Origin: Plantago major
Lineage: Eukaryota > Streptophyta > Magnoliopsida > Lamiales > Plantaginaceae
Length of the DNA stretch: 64,000 nt
Reading direction: 5' to 3'
NCBI GenBank assembly: GCA_026545765.1
Contig: CM048843.1
Location: 91,451,050-91,515,049, forward strand
Shown: piece by piece, positions 23,535 through 34,733 of the stretch
Layout of the letters: each line of letters opens with the position of its first letter
How positions within the stretch are numbered: the stretch's first letter is position 1
Notes under the pieces: generated by a model
The model's database searches: none
Told to the model about the DNA's origin: nothing
What the model saw: only the letters and a program-made list of their open reading frames with translations
Made by a program: the position numbers and the translations under genes

Positions 23535-26500
23535 ATGTCCAGAAAAATGTCTAATTTGTCCATCAAAAGCATCTTGGAGAAGCACATTCTGACTGGGCCA
23601 AACTTCCTGGATTGGATCCGGAATGCGTTTGGTTCTCGAACAAGAAAAGGTTGAATATGTGTTGGACACGCCTATCCAGGTTAGACCAGTGATCTTTGAA
23701 CTTGCTAACTATGATGAGGCTCCTCGTCAAAAGCATGTTGATGATGCTGGTAATGTCCAGTCTGTGATACTCGCTTCCATGAGCATGGAGCTGCAAAGGC
23801 AACATGAAAAGATGATGCCTTATGAGATGTTGGATCATCTCAAGAGCCTCTTTGACTCTCAATCTAAGAGTCTCGAGTTTGACTTGCTTAGAGAGCTCTT
23901 GCGATGCAGCTCTGAGGAAGGTGGAAATGTGTCGACCATGTTCTCAAAATGATTGGAATCATTGAAAAGTGGCTATCGGCATCAAATTTGAGAACCATGT
24001 TACGCCATTTCATTCTCCGATCCTCTCCGGATTCATACTCCACGTTCATTGTGAACTATAACATGAATGCCAAGGAGGTGACATTACACAGCTCCACATC
24101 TTTGAAAACTTATGGTGGACCATAAGTAAAGGAAAGAGTATTCTCATAGTGGGATCTTCTTCGAACACTAGTGCTAAAAGGAATGGTTCCAACAACAAGT
24201 TCAATAAGAAGAAGAAGGCTAAGGTTGGACCAAAGCCTCAAACTCTTAAGTCTAAGGGTGGAGTTCAAAGCGACTAAGTTACCAAAGGATGCATGCCTCT
24301 CAGTAGCGGAAGGGGCATTGGAAAAGGATGCGAGAAGGCAAAGGCGATGGAGCTTTGATGCATGGTGCATCCGACTCCAACAAAGGTATGTTTGTCATTG
24401 AGATAAATATGTCTACAAGTAATTCTAACTGTTGGGTATTAGATATACAGCATGTGGCTCACACATTTGTAATAATGTGCGGGCCTAAGTACATGACCCG
24501 GTTAGACCAGGGAAGTCGACCTACGCGTGGGAAATGGAGCAAGAGTTGCTGCTGAACGTGTAGGAACTTATAGATTAGACTTACCCTCGGGATTTACTTT
24601 AGAACTCAGTAATTGTTACTTTGTTCCTTCAATCATTAGAAATATTATTTCCTATCCTGTGTTAGACAATCTTATGGGTTTTTCCTTCCGTATTGCAAAT
24701 AGTAATTGTTACGTTTTGCATAATGAAATTTCTCATGGAATTGCCCCTCTTGTGAATGGTTTATATTTGCTTGATTGTAGACATAATATATTTCATATGC
24801 AAAACAAAAGGCCAAAATTAAGTAATGCTAAGAATCCTACCTACTTGTGGCATTGTAGACTTGGTCACATTAATGAGACACGAATTGCACGATTAAATAA
24901 GTTAGACTATTTAACTTCATTTGATTTTGAATCATATGGAGACTGTGAATCATGTCTCAAAGGAAAGATGACCAATAAATCCCTTCTAGGAAAGGGAGTA
25001 AGAGCCGAGAAGGTACTTGAGTTAGTCCATACTGATGTATGTGGACCTTTTGCAACTCAAGCTAGGGGAGGTTTTTCATACTTCATAACTTTTACCGACG
25101 ACTTCTCTAGATTTGGGCATGTATATCTTATGAAGCATAAATCTGAAGCCTTTGAGAAGTTTAAGGAGTATAAGAATGAAGTAGAAAAACAACTCGAAGC
25201 AAGTATCAAAACTCTACGATCAGATCGAGGAGGAGAATACTTGAGCAAAGAGTTTACAGATTACTTAAAAGAAAATGGGATTCGATCTCAATGGACACCT
25301 CCTGGAACACCACAAATGAATGGAGTTTCGGAAAGGAGGAATCGAACTTTGTTAGACATGGTAAGGTCCATGATGAGATTCTCGACTCTTCCAACATTCT
25401 TATGGGGATATGCATTACAAAATTCAATTTACATTCTGAATCGTGTTCCATCAAAATCAGTCGAAACGACACCATATGAGTTATGGCATGGTAAGAGGCC
25501 TGCTCTTTCACACATGCGGACTGGGTTGTCCGGCATATGTAAAGAAAATGCTCACTGGCAAGTTGGAATCGAAAAGTGAAAAGTGTTATTTCGTTGGTTA
25601 TCCCAGGGAAACCAGAGGTTACTATTTCTATTCTCGCGATGAACACAAGATCATCGTTTCTAGGAATGCGACTTTTCTGGAAGACGACTATGTCTTCAAG
25701 GAACAAAATCGCAATAGAATAGAACTTGAAGAAATTCAAGAACCACAAAATAACATTGAGGTTGAAGAGTTGTCAAATGGAATTGACAACGATTCAGTGG
25801 GAGCAGTAGGAGGTGCGTATGCTGGAAGCATGTCACTGGGTGGACATCTTACAGCCAGTGGGAGCGCAGCAGAAAATGCTCCGCGACCACAAGTTCCTCT
25901 TGCATCACCGGCAGGATCGGTTGTGGAAACCAACTTGCCGCCATCTCAAGAGCCAGTCTTGGACAACGCCCCTGAGATAGCTCCGAGTGTAGGACAGCCT
26001 GACACTCAAGAACCTCAACACGATCAGAATGAAGAACGAGAACAAACGCTAGTAGTTGTGCCACAGAGAAAAAGAAGGGGGCGGGTTATACCCGAACAAG
26101 TAGTCGCAGTTCGTAGGTCAGAAAGGGAAAGAGTTGGACCGAAGGATAGGTTAAATCTACTCTTGGAGAATCATGAGGATGATGTCGTAGATTCACCTGA
26201 TCTAAATGACCTAAGACCTACACCGAGGCAATGTTGGACCGACTCGGAGAGGTGGCAAGAAGCCATGAAATCAAATAGACTCGATGTATCATAATCAAGT
26301 TTGGAACTTGGTTGAATTGCCAAACGGGTTAGACCCATTGGATGCAAATGGGTTTTCAAGAGGAAAACCGATGCCGGCAAGATACAAACCTCTGAGGCTA
26401 GGTTAGTGGCAAAAGGCTATAATCAAAGACAAGGTATTGATTATGATGAAACCTTTTCGCCGATTGCTAAAATCAAGTCTATACGATTTTACTTGCTATA

Positions 26501-27768
26501 AAGCATATCATGATTATGAGATTTGGCAAATGGATGTGAAAACCGCTTTCCTAAATGGAAACCTAGATGAGGAGGTGTATATGATACAACGAGGGTTTCA
26601 TATCCAAGTCAAATCCCAAGTCGATCTGACTTCAAAGGTCCATATATGGACTAAAGCAAGCCTCTAGGAGTGGAATATCCGTTTTGTGAAGTCGTCAAAT
26701 CGTTTGACTTCGTCGAGTATGGAAGATCCATGCGTTTATATAAACGCATGATGTGAAGGAATTGTTTTCATGGTTATATATGTGGATGACATTCTAATCA
26801 TGGGAAACAATATTCCCTCTTCTGATCGAAGAAAGATTGGTTGTCCAAAACCTTCTTAATGAAGGATTTGGGTGAAGCCTGTTACATACTTGGCATCAAG
26901 ATCCATAGGGATAGGGCCAACAGGATGTTGAAACATCACGATCCACCTATATTGACAAGATGATGAGGCGTTATAGAATGGAAGAATCCAAGAAGGATTC
27001 TTGCACGCAAGTCATGGCGTAGTTACATCGAAAGAAAGGATAGTCCTTCAATCGAAGAAGAAATTGAAAACATGAAGAAGATTCCATATGCATCGCAATT
27101 GGATCTATCATGTATGCCATGAATTGCACTAGGCCAGATGTGGCTTTCGCGCTTAGCATCACTTGTCGTCACCAGAAGAATCCAGGTTTTAAACATTGGA
27201 CTGCTGTTAAGACGATCCTTAAGTATCTTAGACGAACTAAGGATCACTTTCTGGTGTATGGTGGGCAGCCGGAGCTGATGGCCTCTGGGTATGTCGATGC
27301 CGGTTTCCAATCTGATCCGGATGATTACAAATCACAAACTGGGTATGTGTTTGTACTCGATGGTGGAGTCAATTTTGGAAGAGTTGCAAGCAGGCAACTA
27401 TTGCTGATTCTGCGACCGAGTCCGAGTACATTGTTGCATCAGAAGCCGCAAAGGAGGCTGTCTGGATGTCTGAGTTCCTCAAGGAACTAGGAGTAGTACC
27501 TAATGTTGGACCGATAAAGTCTCTTGTGGATAACATTGCAGATGCAAAGGAACCAAGATCCACCAACAGGAACAAGCATGTACCTAGGAAATACCATGTC
27601 ATTAGAGAATTGGTAGCTAGAGGAGAAGTATCTATAGAACGTGTCCCAACTGAGGATAATGTGGCTGACCCTTTCACCAAAGCTTTGAGCTCGGTGAAAC
27701 ATGTTAGACATTACGAAAACATAGGTGTTAGACATATGGGTGGTTGGCTCTGGGCAGTGGGAGATTGA
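23535..27768 (+). pseudogene. gag-pol polyprotein, array unit 3 (heavily frameshifted as assembled)
   Basis: Same polyprotein, starting at the ATG at 23535. Frame breaks begin near 23625 in Gag and are dense at 23920-24120 and 24290-24510. Protease to integrase is open from 24527 to about 25520, with one break at 25520 (CGGACTGGG where the other units have CGGACCTGGG). The integrase tail and linker continue at 25530-26215. RT (26220-27060) is shredded. RNase H recovers at 27110-27400 and the C terminus at 27540-27740. The normal TAG stop is lost because CTCTAGGCC reads CTCTGGGC, so the frame would run to the TGA at 27766. The damage again lies mostly at CAG/CTG. Confidence 0.87.
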
Positions 27769-29529
27769 AAGTATGTATGTCCTAGAGACAACTATTTATG
27801 AGGATGATATGTACTTGATCACATTCGGTTTATTATTGTTTATAATATTGTTATTTGGCATTGCATCTATTGAGTTATTATTTAGTTGTTTGAATAATTC
27901 GATAAGATGTTCCCATGGGTCGACGTTATCACCAAGTGTGTGAGAACTTGGATGACAGAACGCAAGTCTTAAAATAGCCCCAATCGAGTGTCATTGAGAT
28001 TTGGGATATCAATGACGCACGTTAGAGATTGGCATGTGATCTGCATCATATTCTTGGAGAATGTAGTAGCTCTCACGACTCTGAATGACTTGGTCATTCA
28101 TGATGGATACATGGACACCTTAGAGGTGTTGGTAGACCCGAGAAACCATTTGGTTAATTCTATTTATATGTCTATGGAAGTATCGGTGTGTAAGGTGATG
28201 TATTAGTCCTTTGACTTGAGGTCAATACTGACTACATGTGTGAAATGGTGTGCTTTGACCATGACCAATGCTTGCACTCCTAATGGGGTAGATACGGCAT
28301 GCGTTGGGCACATCACGAAGCACATGGGAGTAGTAGTTGAGCCAAGATAGGATTCATTTCTCAAAATAGACATTGAAGAGAATACTTTACATCTCATAGT
28401 TAAGTTGATCGTTAGTCATTGGCGATGCATTACGATATATTCAAAATAGTGTTTGAATATGATCGAGGATCAACTAACAAGATTGAGAAAGAAATGAATA
28501 AATTATTGGAACGGACATATTACCAAGTTCTAGATTTATTCGAGTATTCGTGAATGAAAGGACCTTACCATCATTTGAGCCTTACATTAAAGGTGGTTTG
28601 TATATCCTCACAAACGTCCTTATATATTAATATTGTCCAGTAAATTGTCTAGGAGTTTCACCGTGAACCTAATTGGATTAGTGCTTAATATATGAGGCCA
28701 CATGGTCACACTATGGAGAGTACTCTACCAAACCGGAGATGTTAATAAATAAATATTATTTATTGTAAATAATATGAGAATAATTTTAATTGGTTGAATT
28801 GGACTTGACAATTAAAATGAGGTGTTATACTTGGACTAATTTAGAATTAGAGTCCAATAATTAAAGTCGGACTGAAATGGAAAATTGGGCGAAGAAGAAA
28901 AGTGGGCCAAAGGCCCAAAGAAAAAAAACGTAGCGTGTAACACACGCGCGAGATAATTTCTGGCGTGTATTACACGCGCAGAGTAGAATATGGGGACGTG
29001 TTGCACGTCCCCATTATCACTCCTTTTTCTTCTCCTTTTACATTGTTTTTTGACTTCTTCCTTCTTGGTCCTTCTCTCACGTTTTATGCTAGTGATAACA
29101 TTTCTCGGTGAAACACACGTAACCAAGAGAAATGTAAGAAGACAAAATCAGATTTTGTCTTGTAAACACTTCACATTATTTTCATCTTAAAAGAAGAATC
29201 TCCTAGCATTCTTTGGTAGAGGAACTCCTGTGAATACCAAGGTTCGAGGTTACAACCGGCAACCTGGATTTGTACGAAGATTGGGATTTGCTTGGAGAGG
29301 AGTTAGAGGATCTCGAAGAAGCATACACAGACGAACAGATCGAATTCTTTGGAATTTGAATTTCTTGAATTATTGCTAACTTCCAGTCAAAAATCGGATT
29401 CGCTATCACTGTAAGCTTCTGTTCGTTTACATGTTAAACACGTTAAATTACTGTTATCATGTTGGTCTATAAAATTTTGAAATTTCCGCTGCGTATACTT
29501 AGAGTATATTATGACCCAAAATACCAACA
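27766..29529 (+). repeat. LTR4 of the Copia array
   Basis: 1764 bp, TG...CA, the terminal LTR. It differs from LTR1-3 at many CAG/CTG positions, for example TTCTCGGTG for TTCTCAGTG at 29101 and GGGTCGACG for GGGCTGCACG at 27917. It is followed by the CTTCT duplication. Confidence 0.92.
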
Positions 29530-29534
29530 CTTCT
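29530..29534. repeat. Target-site duplication CTTCT, right
   Basis: Matches 4563-4567 exactly, so a single integration placed the outer ends of the array. Confidence 0.9.
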
Positions 29535-30045
29535 GTTGATTTTCAGTTAGGAACCATTTTTGAAGTATAACACTTTGAGGAACTAATTTGATTAGTGTAT
29601 AGTTTAATATTGCATTTCCTTCCAAACTATTGAACTTTAATTTTTATTTAGTCCATAAGGTTTTCAAACTCTTTTACTTTAGTATCTTGTGTTACAAAAC
29701 GGACAATTAATGACTACCCGGAATTTATATAAAAGCAAGAGTAGTTTCGAAAAGTTGTAGTTGCAAACAACTTCTTGACCGATTGATTTGGAGGGTGCAA
29801 CTTAGAGTATGTTAATATGTTGATGTTAATTCAACGGCTTAAAAACGTTAGATTGTAATTGGTGAATCCGTACTAGACTATAATTAGTGCCGAACTCTAG
29901 ACACTAGTATGCAATAAAGTTGGGCAATTTATATACAACTTGGAAAATATTAGGCCTAAGATGTACTATCAAATTAAAAACTTTACACAATTTGTGAACA
30001 AAATCGGAACTTTGGGAAAGCCCAGATTGAGCTTCACTTGAGAAG
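29535..30045 (+). other. Gap upstream of the F-box/LRR gene
   Basis: Ordinary AT-rich sequence. It should contain the promoter and leader of the gene starting at 30046. I see no clear TATA box, repeat or reading frame. Confidence 0.4.
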
Positions 30046-33000
30046 ATGAAGATGGAAGAGATGGTGTGGAACCGAGAAAAGGTGCCCATGGTGATGAATG
30101 TTGTGAGCAGTAGACTTGCTCAGAGAGACCTAATTTCCCTTTTGCTTGTCAGTTCCTCCATTAATCGAAATCTCAGTTCTAATCCTTCTTTATGGCTGGT
30201 AAGTAACTGACTTTTTCTTTGCATGGTCTAAATGTGTGTAAACATATGATCAAGATTCGATTTTTCTTCATGGTTCCGCAATTTTGGATTGTGGGTTGTG
30301 AGTTTTTCCTTCGTCTGTAGTGTTTTATGACGAAACTTTGCTATCTGAACTGGATTGTATGCCTAGGTTGCTATGTGGGAGATGGATTGTATGCTTAGTT
30401 TGCCTTTCTCTAAGGGGATTGATTGTACTTAGTTTGCTATATGGGAACTTGATTGTGTGCTGTTTGCAAAAACTTAGGTTTGTTGGGAAGTGATTAAATG
30501 CAGTACTGTAGAAGGTAAAGTTGACTTTTGAGTGAATCTTGTGATTGTTTGCACAATGTGCTAAAAGAAGAGGTTCTAAGTGATCTTACGAAAATCGCCT
30601 ACTTCAAAGAATTAACTTCTTTCAGGTTATTTTGAGCTGATTGTTAACATTGTCAGGTTTAGTAAACATCTATAATGGTGATTCAGCTGCAAACAGTATA
30701 TATTTAGTTTTTAAGCATCATTTGCAAACAGGCACTTAGTTTTCTCTGTGTAAATTCGATTGTATAAGCTTAGTTTGCTATATGAGAGCTTTCTTCCTAC
30801 TAGTTTGTGATTGAAAGATAGCATTGTGAGGTTGTCTTGAGTATTATCTTTGCCTCTTACTTCTTTGTAGACTCTTGAATTCCGCGAAATGAACAAGGCT
30901 GGATATCGCCTTTTGGCAGCTCTCTCACTGGTTGGTGTTTTCACTTTCTCCTTTGATGGCATTATTCTTAGTGTGGTTTCTGTTACTTGGAACCTTATTG
31001 AAAGCAAATAACTCTTTACGGTGATGTTATGACTGCAGTCTAGATACCAGAATGTGAATCATATTAACCTCGAGTTCTCCAATGGTCTTGAAGATACCCA
31101 TCTTGAGATTGTTAAGAACAAGGTATATTACTGCTTGCTCCAGTTATACTAGCACATTAGTGGTATGAAAGTCAAGTATTTCAAGCTCCATGAAGACGAT
31201 AGTATAATGTGCAAAGAATTATACTTTTGGTCTAGATAGAAACAATTGCGCATTTTAACATATTGTGAACTATCTTGTATTTTATTTTCTTTTTTGGTGG
31301 TGTCATTAGCGTGAATCAGGACTGGTGTATGCATTTTTAGCTTTTGACAGTTGCTCTGCTTTCTTTTTTTCTAAATTGCCTTTTCTCGTGGCTGCAGCAT
31401 GGCACTTCTATTCAGAACCTAGAGGTCCTTAATTTGAATGGCTGCCAAAAAGTGTCTGACTTGGGGATTGAATGCATAACATATAATTGTCAGAAATTAA
31501 AAGTCTTCTCGATCTACTGGAACGTAAGGTACTTGTGCATGTTTTTCTGGTGCCTAAGTGAGTTACTTTTTAATGTTTTAAGTAATATGTGTGAATTTCC
31601 AATATGTGTCTCACTTGAGAGCAATCCCGTTTCAGGGTATCAGATGTTGGCATTAAAAACTTGGTAAAGAACTGTAAACTTGTGGTTGATTTGAACCTGA
31701 GTGGTTGCAAGGTGTAGTGACGATGTCTTTGCATCTCTGTGCTTTATAAAAATTAGCTGCTTGTCTAAATTGGTTGCCAACTTAAGGTTCCGTGTTTGAC
31801 AAGTACAGAATGTCACAGATGAAAGTTTGAAAGTGATTTCCAAAAATTATCAAGGTTTGCAGCAGTTGAACCTCACAAGGTATGACATATTTTGTATTGC
31901 CAGTACTTGTAGATTCATATTTCCAAAATTGTGGACTTGAGCTTTTCTAATTTGTAAGGAACTAATATATGGAGCATATGTGCCTGGTTTGATAATCTTA
32001 TTTGCCAAACGAATTATCAAATACTACCAAAATTATTAGAAGTGACTACTGCTGGCTTTATTGTGCAATTAAATTGACAAAGTGATGTATCTCTTACTCA
32101 AAATGAACAATGTCATTACTGCCTCCTAACTTCGATCTATCTAATGGATTTATTAGATGCATCAAACTGACGGATGGAGGTCTGCAAATGATATTGTCCA
32201 ACTGTTCCTCTCTTCAAAGCTTGAATCTTTATGCACTTTCTAGGTAATGATGCAAGCTCCTTTTCTCTCAGTCTGCAGTTGCTTATAGTCGACATCACTC
32301 AATTGTCCTGAATCTTATATTTCATATAGTTTCACAGATATAGCTTACAAGCAGATATCACTTTTGACTCATCTTCAGTTCTTAGATCTCTGTGGTGCTC
32401 AGGTGTGATTTTAGTTTGCAGTTGTGTACGTCTTTAGCCAGTCTATCACCATTTACTTCTACGTAATGAATTCCACTTTTCATGTTACATTTCAGAATCT
32501 ATCGGATGAAGGACTTTCTCACATAGCCAACTGCAAACAATTGAGTTCTCTCAGTTTGACTTGGTATGTGAAATGCCAGTAACAACATTCTCAATGAAAG
32601 GTTTAACAGTGTACTAAGTTGTCAATGCGCTTGACTTCTGTATTAATAGGTGCGTGCGAATAACTGATCATGGGGTCATGGCTATTGCACAAGGATGCAG
32701 GTATCTTGAATTTTTAAGGTGAGTCCTTGGATTTCACAATGGTCTGATGACAGATTTCCAAAATTTCAGGAGTGCTTGTACTGCGACCTTGCCTGTTTGT
32801 TTAGAATCATAAATTTAACATCTACATATCCGTTGACTATATTTCCAAGAAGATTGATCATGTAAATCTAGGCAACGCATGCATATCAGTGAGTATGGAA
32901 TTTAATGCCCTCATGCTTATGTTTGTTACTGCTGAAACAGATTATTTTATTTTCAATAAAGGTGAGCACACTGATCTTTTTGAGAAGTTTATTATAGGTT

Positions 33001-33408
33001 CTATAAGGTCAGGTTTGTGTGCTCTATCTCTATAAAATGTGTGCCTTGCCTAGTATTTTATTTTACTGTGTATGCAAGTTTGGGAATTTGCTGGATTTCA
33101 CGACTTGCAGTATATCTTATGCTCAATATGATGTATTCTTCAGCCTGTTCGGAATAGTTGGGGTTACAGACAACAGCTTGGAGGCCCTCTCAAGCTTCTG
33201 TTCGAGTACCCTAACGACGCTGGATGTCAATGGTTGCACTGGCATAAAGGTAACTGAGCGTTCCCGTACTTATGTTGCAAAACATGATTCAAATGGGTGA
33301 CCATTTATGTCGTTTTAACATATTTATGCATTCTCCCTACAGAGACGCACCCGTGATCAACTGCTCCAGCTGTTTCCAAAACTTGTGTGCTTCAAGGTCC
33401 ATAGTTAA
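30046..33408 (+). CDS. F-box-type/LRR (RNI-like) protein, At3g58530-like
   Basis: Leucine-rich-repeat protein of the ribonuclease-inhibitor-like group, with an F-box-like N terminus that suggests an SCF ubiquitin-ligase adaptor. Twelve exons close in frame: 30046-30198, 30871-30930, 31039-31122, 31398-31528, 31636-31711, 31809-31879, 32157-32243, 32330-32402, 32496-32563, 32650-32718, 33144-33249 and 33343-33408 (1044 nt, 347 aa). Successive roughly 26-residue repeats carry the signature L-x-L-x-x-C-x-x-(I/V)-(S/T)-D-x-G, seen as LNLNGCQKVSDLGI, LNLSGCKNVTDESL, LNLTRCIKLTDGGL, LDLCGAQNLSDEGL and LSLTWCVRITDHGV. The order of repeats and the C terminus CTGIKRR...CFKVHS match the Arabidopsis protein of 353 aa. 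The N-terminal 50 residues have only a weak F-box, so adaptor function is inferred. The gene converges on CCR4. Confidence 0.93.
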
Positions 33409-34733
33409 GTCCTGGAAGAGAATCTCCCTCTAAAGTAAGTATTCCTGAAGTTTTTGTTGGCATGCTACAATATGCAAAATTCTCATATCATGGCATCTTG
33501 TGACCCTATGAAAATCGAATATCGGGAATCGATGGATTGTATATTGAAGAGAAGTATTTGATTCCCTTACTCTTCGACATTCATGTAGCAGATGAAAAGT
33601 ATCCTGCCAGCAAGCATGAGTTGCATGGGATTTGAAGCTGATTCCAAGACGGGTCCATTCTCTACTGAGGATGTGTTAATGTGGACTTAACCAAGTCACA
33701 TTAATCAAGTTGCTTAAGCAGAACTGCGTCTCTACAGACACAAGTACAACGGACATCATTCGCTTTATCGTATTTTGGGTTATGAGACCCTTCGAAAACC
33801 CATACACTGCAGAATAGAAAGATTACACTTTTATAGAGTTCTTGTTTTTGGCATGTCTTGCTTGTCTCTGTGATGTATAGGTGGATGTTTGCAGAAGTTC
33901 CTGTAAACTTATCTGAAGCAGAACCAGTAAGAACGATGTTTGCAAAATCAGTTTCTTCATTGGCTTGATTGATTCAGCAAATACTTTCTGGTGTAAGAAC
34001 GAGGTTTCTTTATATTTCAAAGAAAACCCCCCTCTATAATCAACCCTTGAATGAGAGAAATGTGCCCTCAGGTTGCAAGAGAGGGCATATATAACCAAAA
34101 AAAAAACTCTTTCCACAATGATTTGACTCGAAAAAGGGCTCGATAAATTTAGGCAAGGCATGCAAGTTGCGACTGCAAAAGAAGATTTCAAGTTTCAACT
34201 ATAAAGAAAAATGCTCATATTCAATAGAGCCCAGAAAACTCTATTCAGAGTAAAAAAAAGAGCAAGGGGTAAAAATCCACCTCCAAGCAAGTTTAGGACA
34301 CAGTACATATTTCTCTCTGTTCTACATGTTTATCCTGAAACGTTACAACATCATCACATAGCACATCTGACATTACCTATACCTTCTATCTCAAGGGTAA
34401 AAAGAAGAAAATTAAATTAGGCATACATATGGTTTTCCTATGAGATTAAAATGGTCGGATAATGATACAAGGGCTCTGACGCTCCATTTACTGATACACT
34501 TCACTATCCTTAGTTTTCTCTAATAGTACCGGCATCTATTATTTTTCAACTTCTTCTATGAGCTACTAGACCTGCAGAAAAAGCACAAAAAGTTGTTAAA
34601 TTCAGATTCCCATGAGAGGAGTGATCTACTCCATTTATATAGGATAAAAGGCATTGTTAAAGTACCCATGGGGTGCTTTTCAAAAGTCATTCATTTCTAC
34701 ACCAAAAAGAAATTAACACTAACACACCTGCTG
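33409..34733. other. Convergent intergenic region, F-box/LRR to CCR4
   Basis: Holds the 3-prime untranslated regions of two convergent genes. AAGTAAGTA just after the stop (33433-33441) resembles a splice donor, so a 3-prime UTR intron is possible. No other gene or repeat is recognised; short frames on both strands look random. Confidence 0.35.

Larger units (their letters stand above)
4568..29529 (+). mobile_element. Three-unit tandem Ty1/copia array (four LTRs, three internal regions)
   Basis: A 24,962-bp head-to-tail structure: LTR1 4568-6328, internal 6329-12300, LTR2 12301-14086, internal 14087-20029, LTR3 20030-21824, internal 21825-27765, LTR4 27766-29529. Each LTR starts TGAAAGTATG and ends ACCAACA, or very close to it, and each internal region starts with a tRNA-Met-type primer site and ends with a purine-rich tract. 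The whole carries one CTTCT duplication. The domain order Gag-protease-integrase-RT-RNase H makes it Ty1/copia. Long (about 1.8 kb) LTRs, a 1.7-kb leader and the integrase/RT wording point to the Angela/BARE lineage. Units 2 and 3 share small variants that unit 1 lacks, for example ACTAGTGCT at 16430 and 24167 versus ACTGGTGCT at 8685. Confidence 0.92.

Noticed and set aside
19200..27060. C-to-T (deamination or RIP-like) decay as the cause of unit differences
   Set aside because: The altered sites show deletions, insertions and mixed substitutions at CAG/CTG. C-to-T conversion would leave TAG or CAA, which is not the pattern.
4568..29529. Three independent insertions of Copia elements
   Set aside because: There is no target-site duplication at the inner LTR borders, and the internal regions join to shared LTRs exactly at the primer site and polypurine tract.
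4568..29529. CRISPR-like or defence array because of regularly spaced repeats
   Set aside because: The repeats are 1.8-kb LTRs with gag-pol between them in a plant genome.
34211..34420. Small plus-strand frame in the CCR4 3-prime flank
   Set aside because: No domain, biased composition and no splice partner; probably chance.
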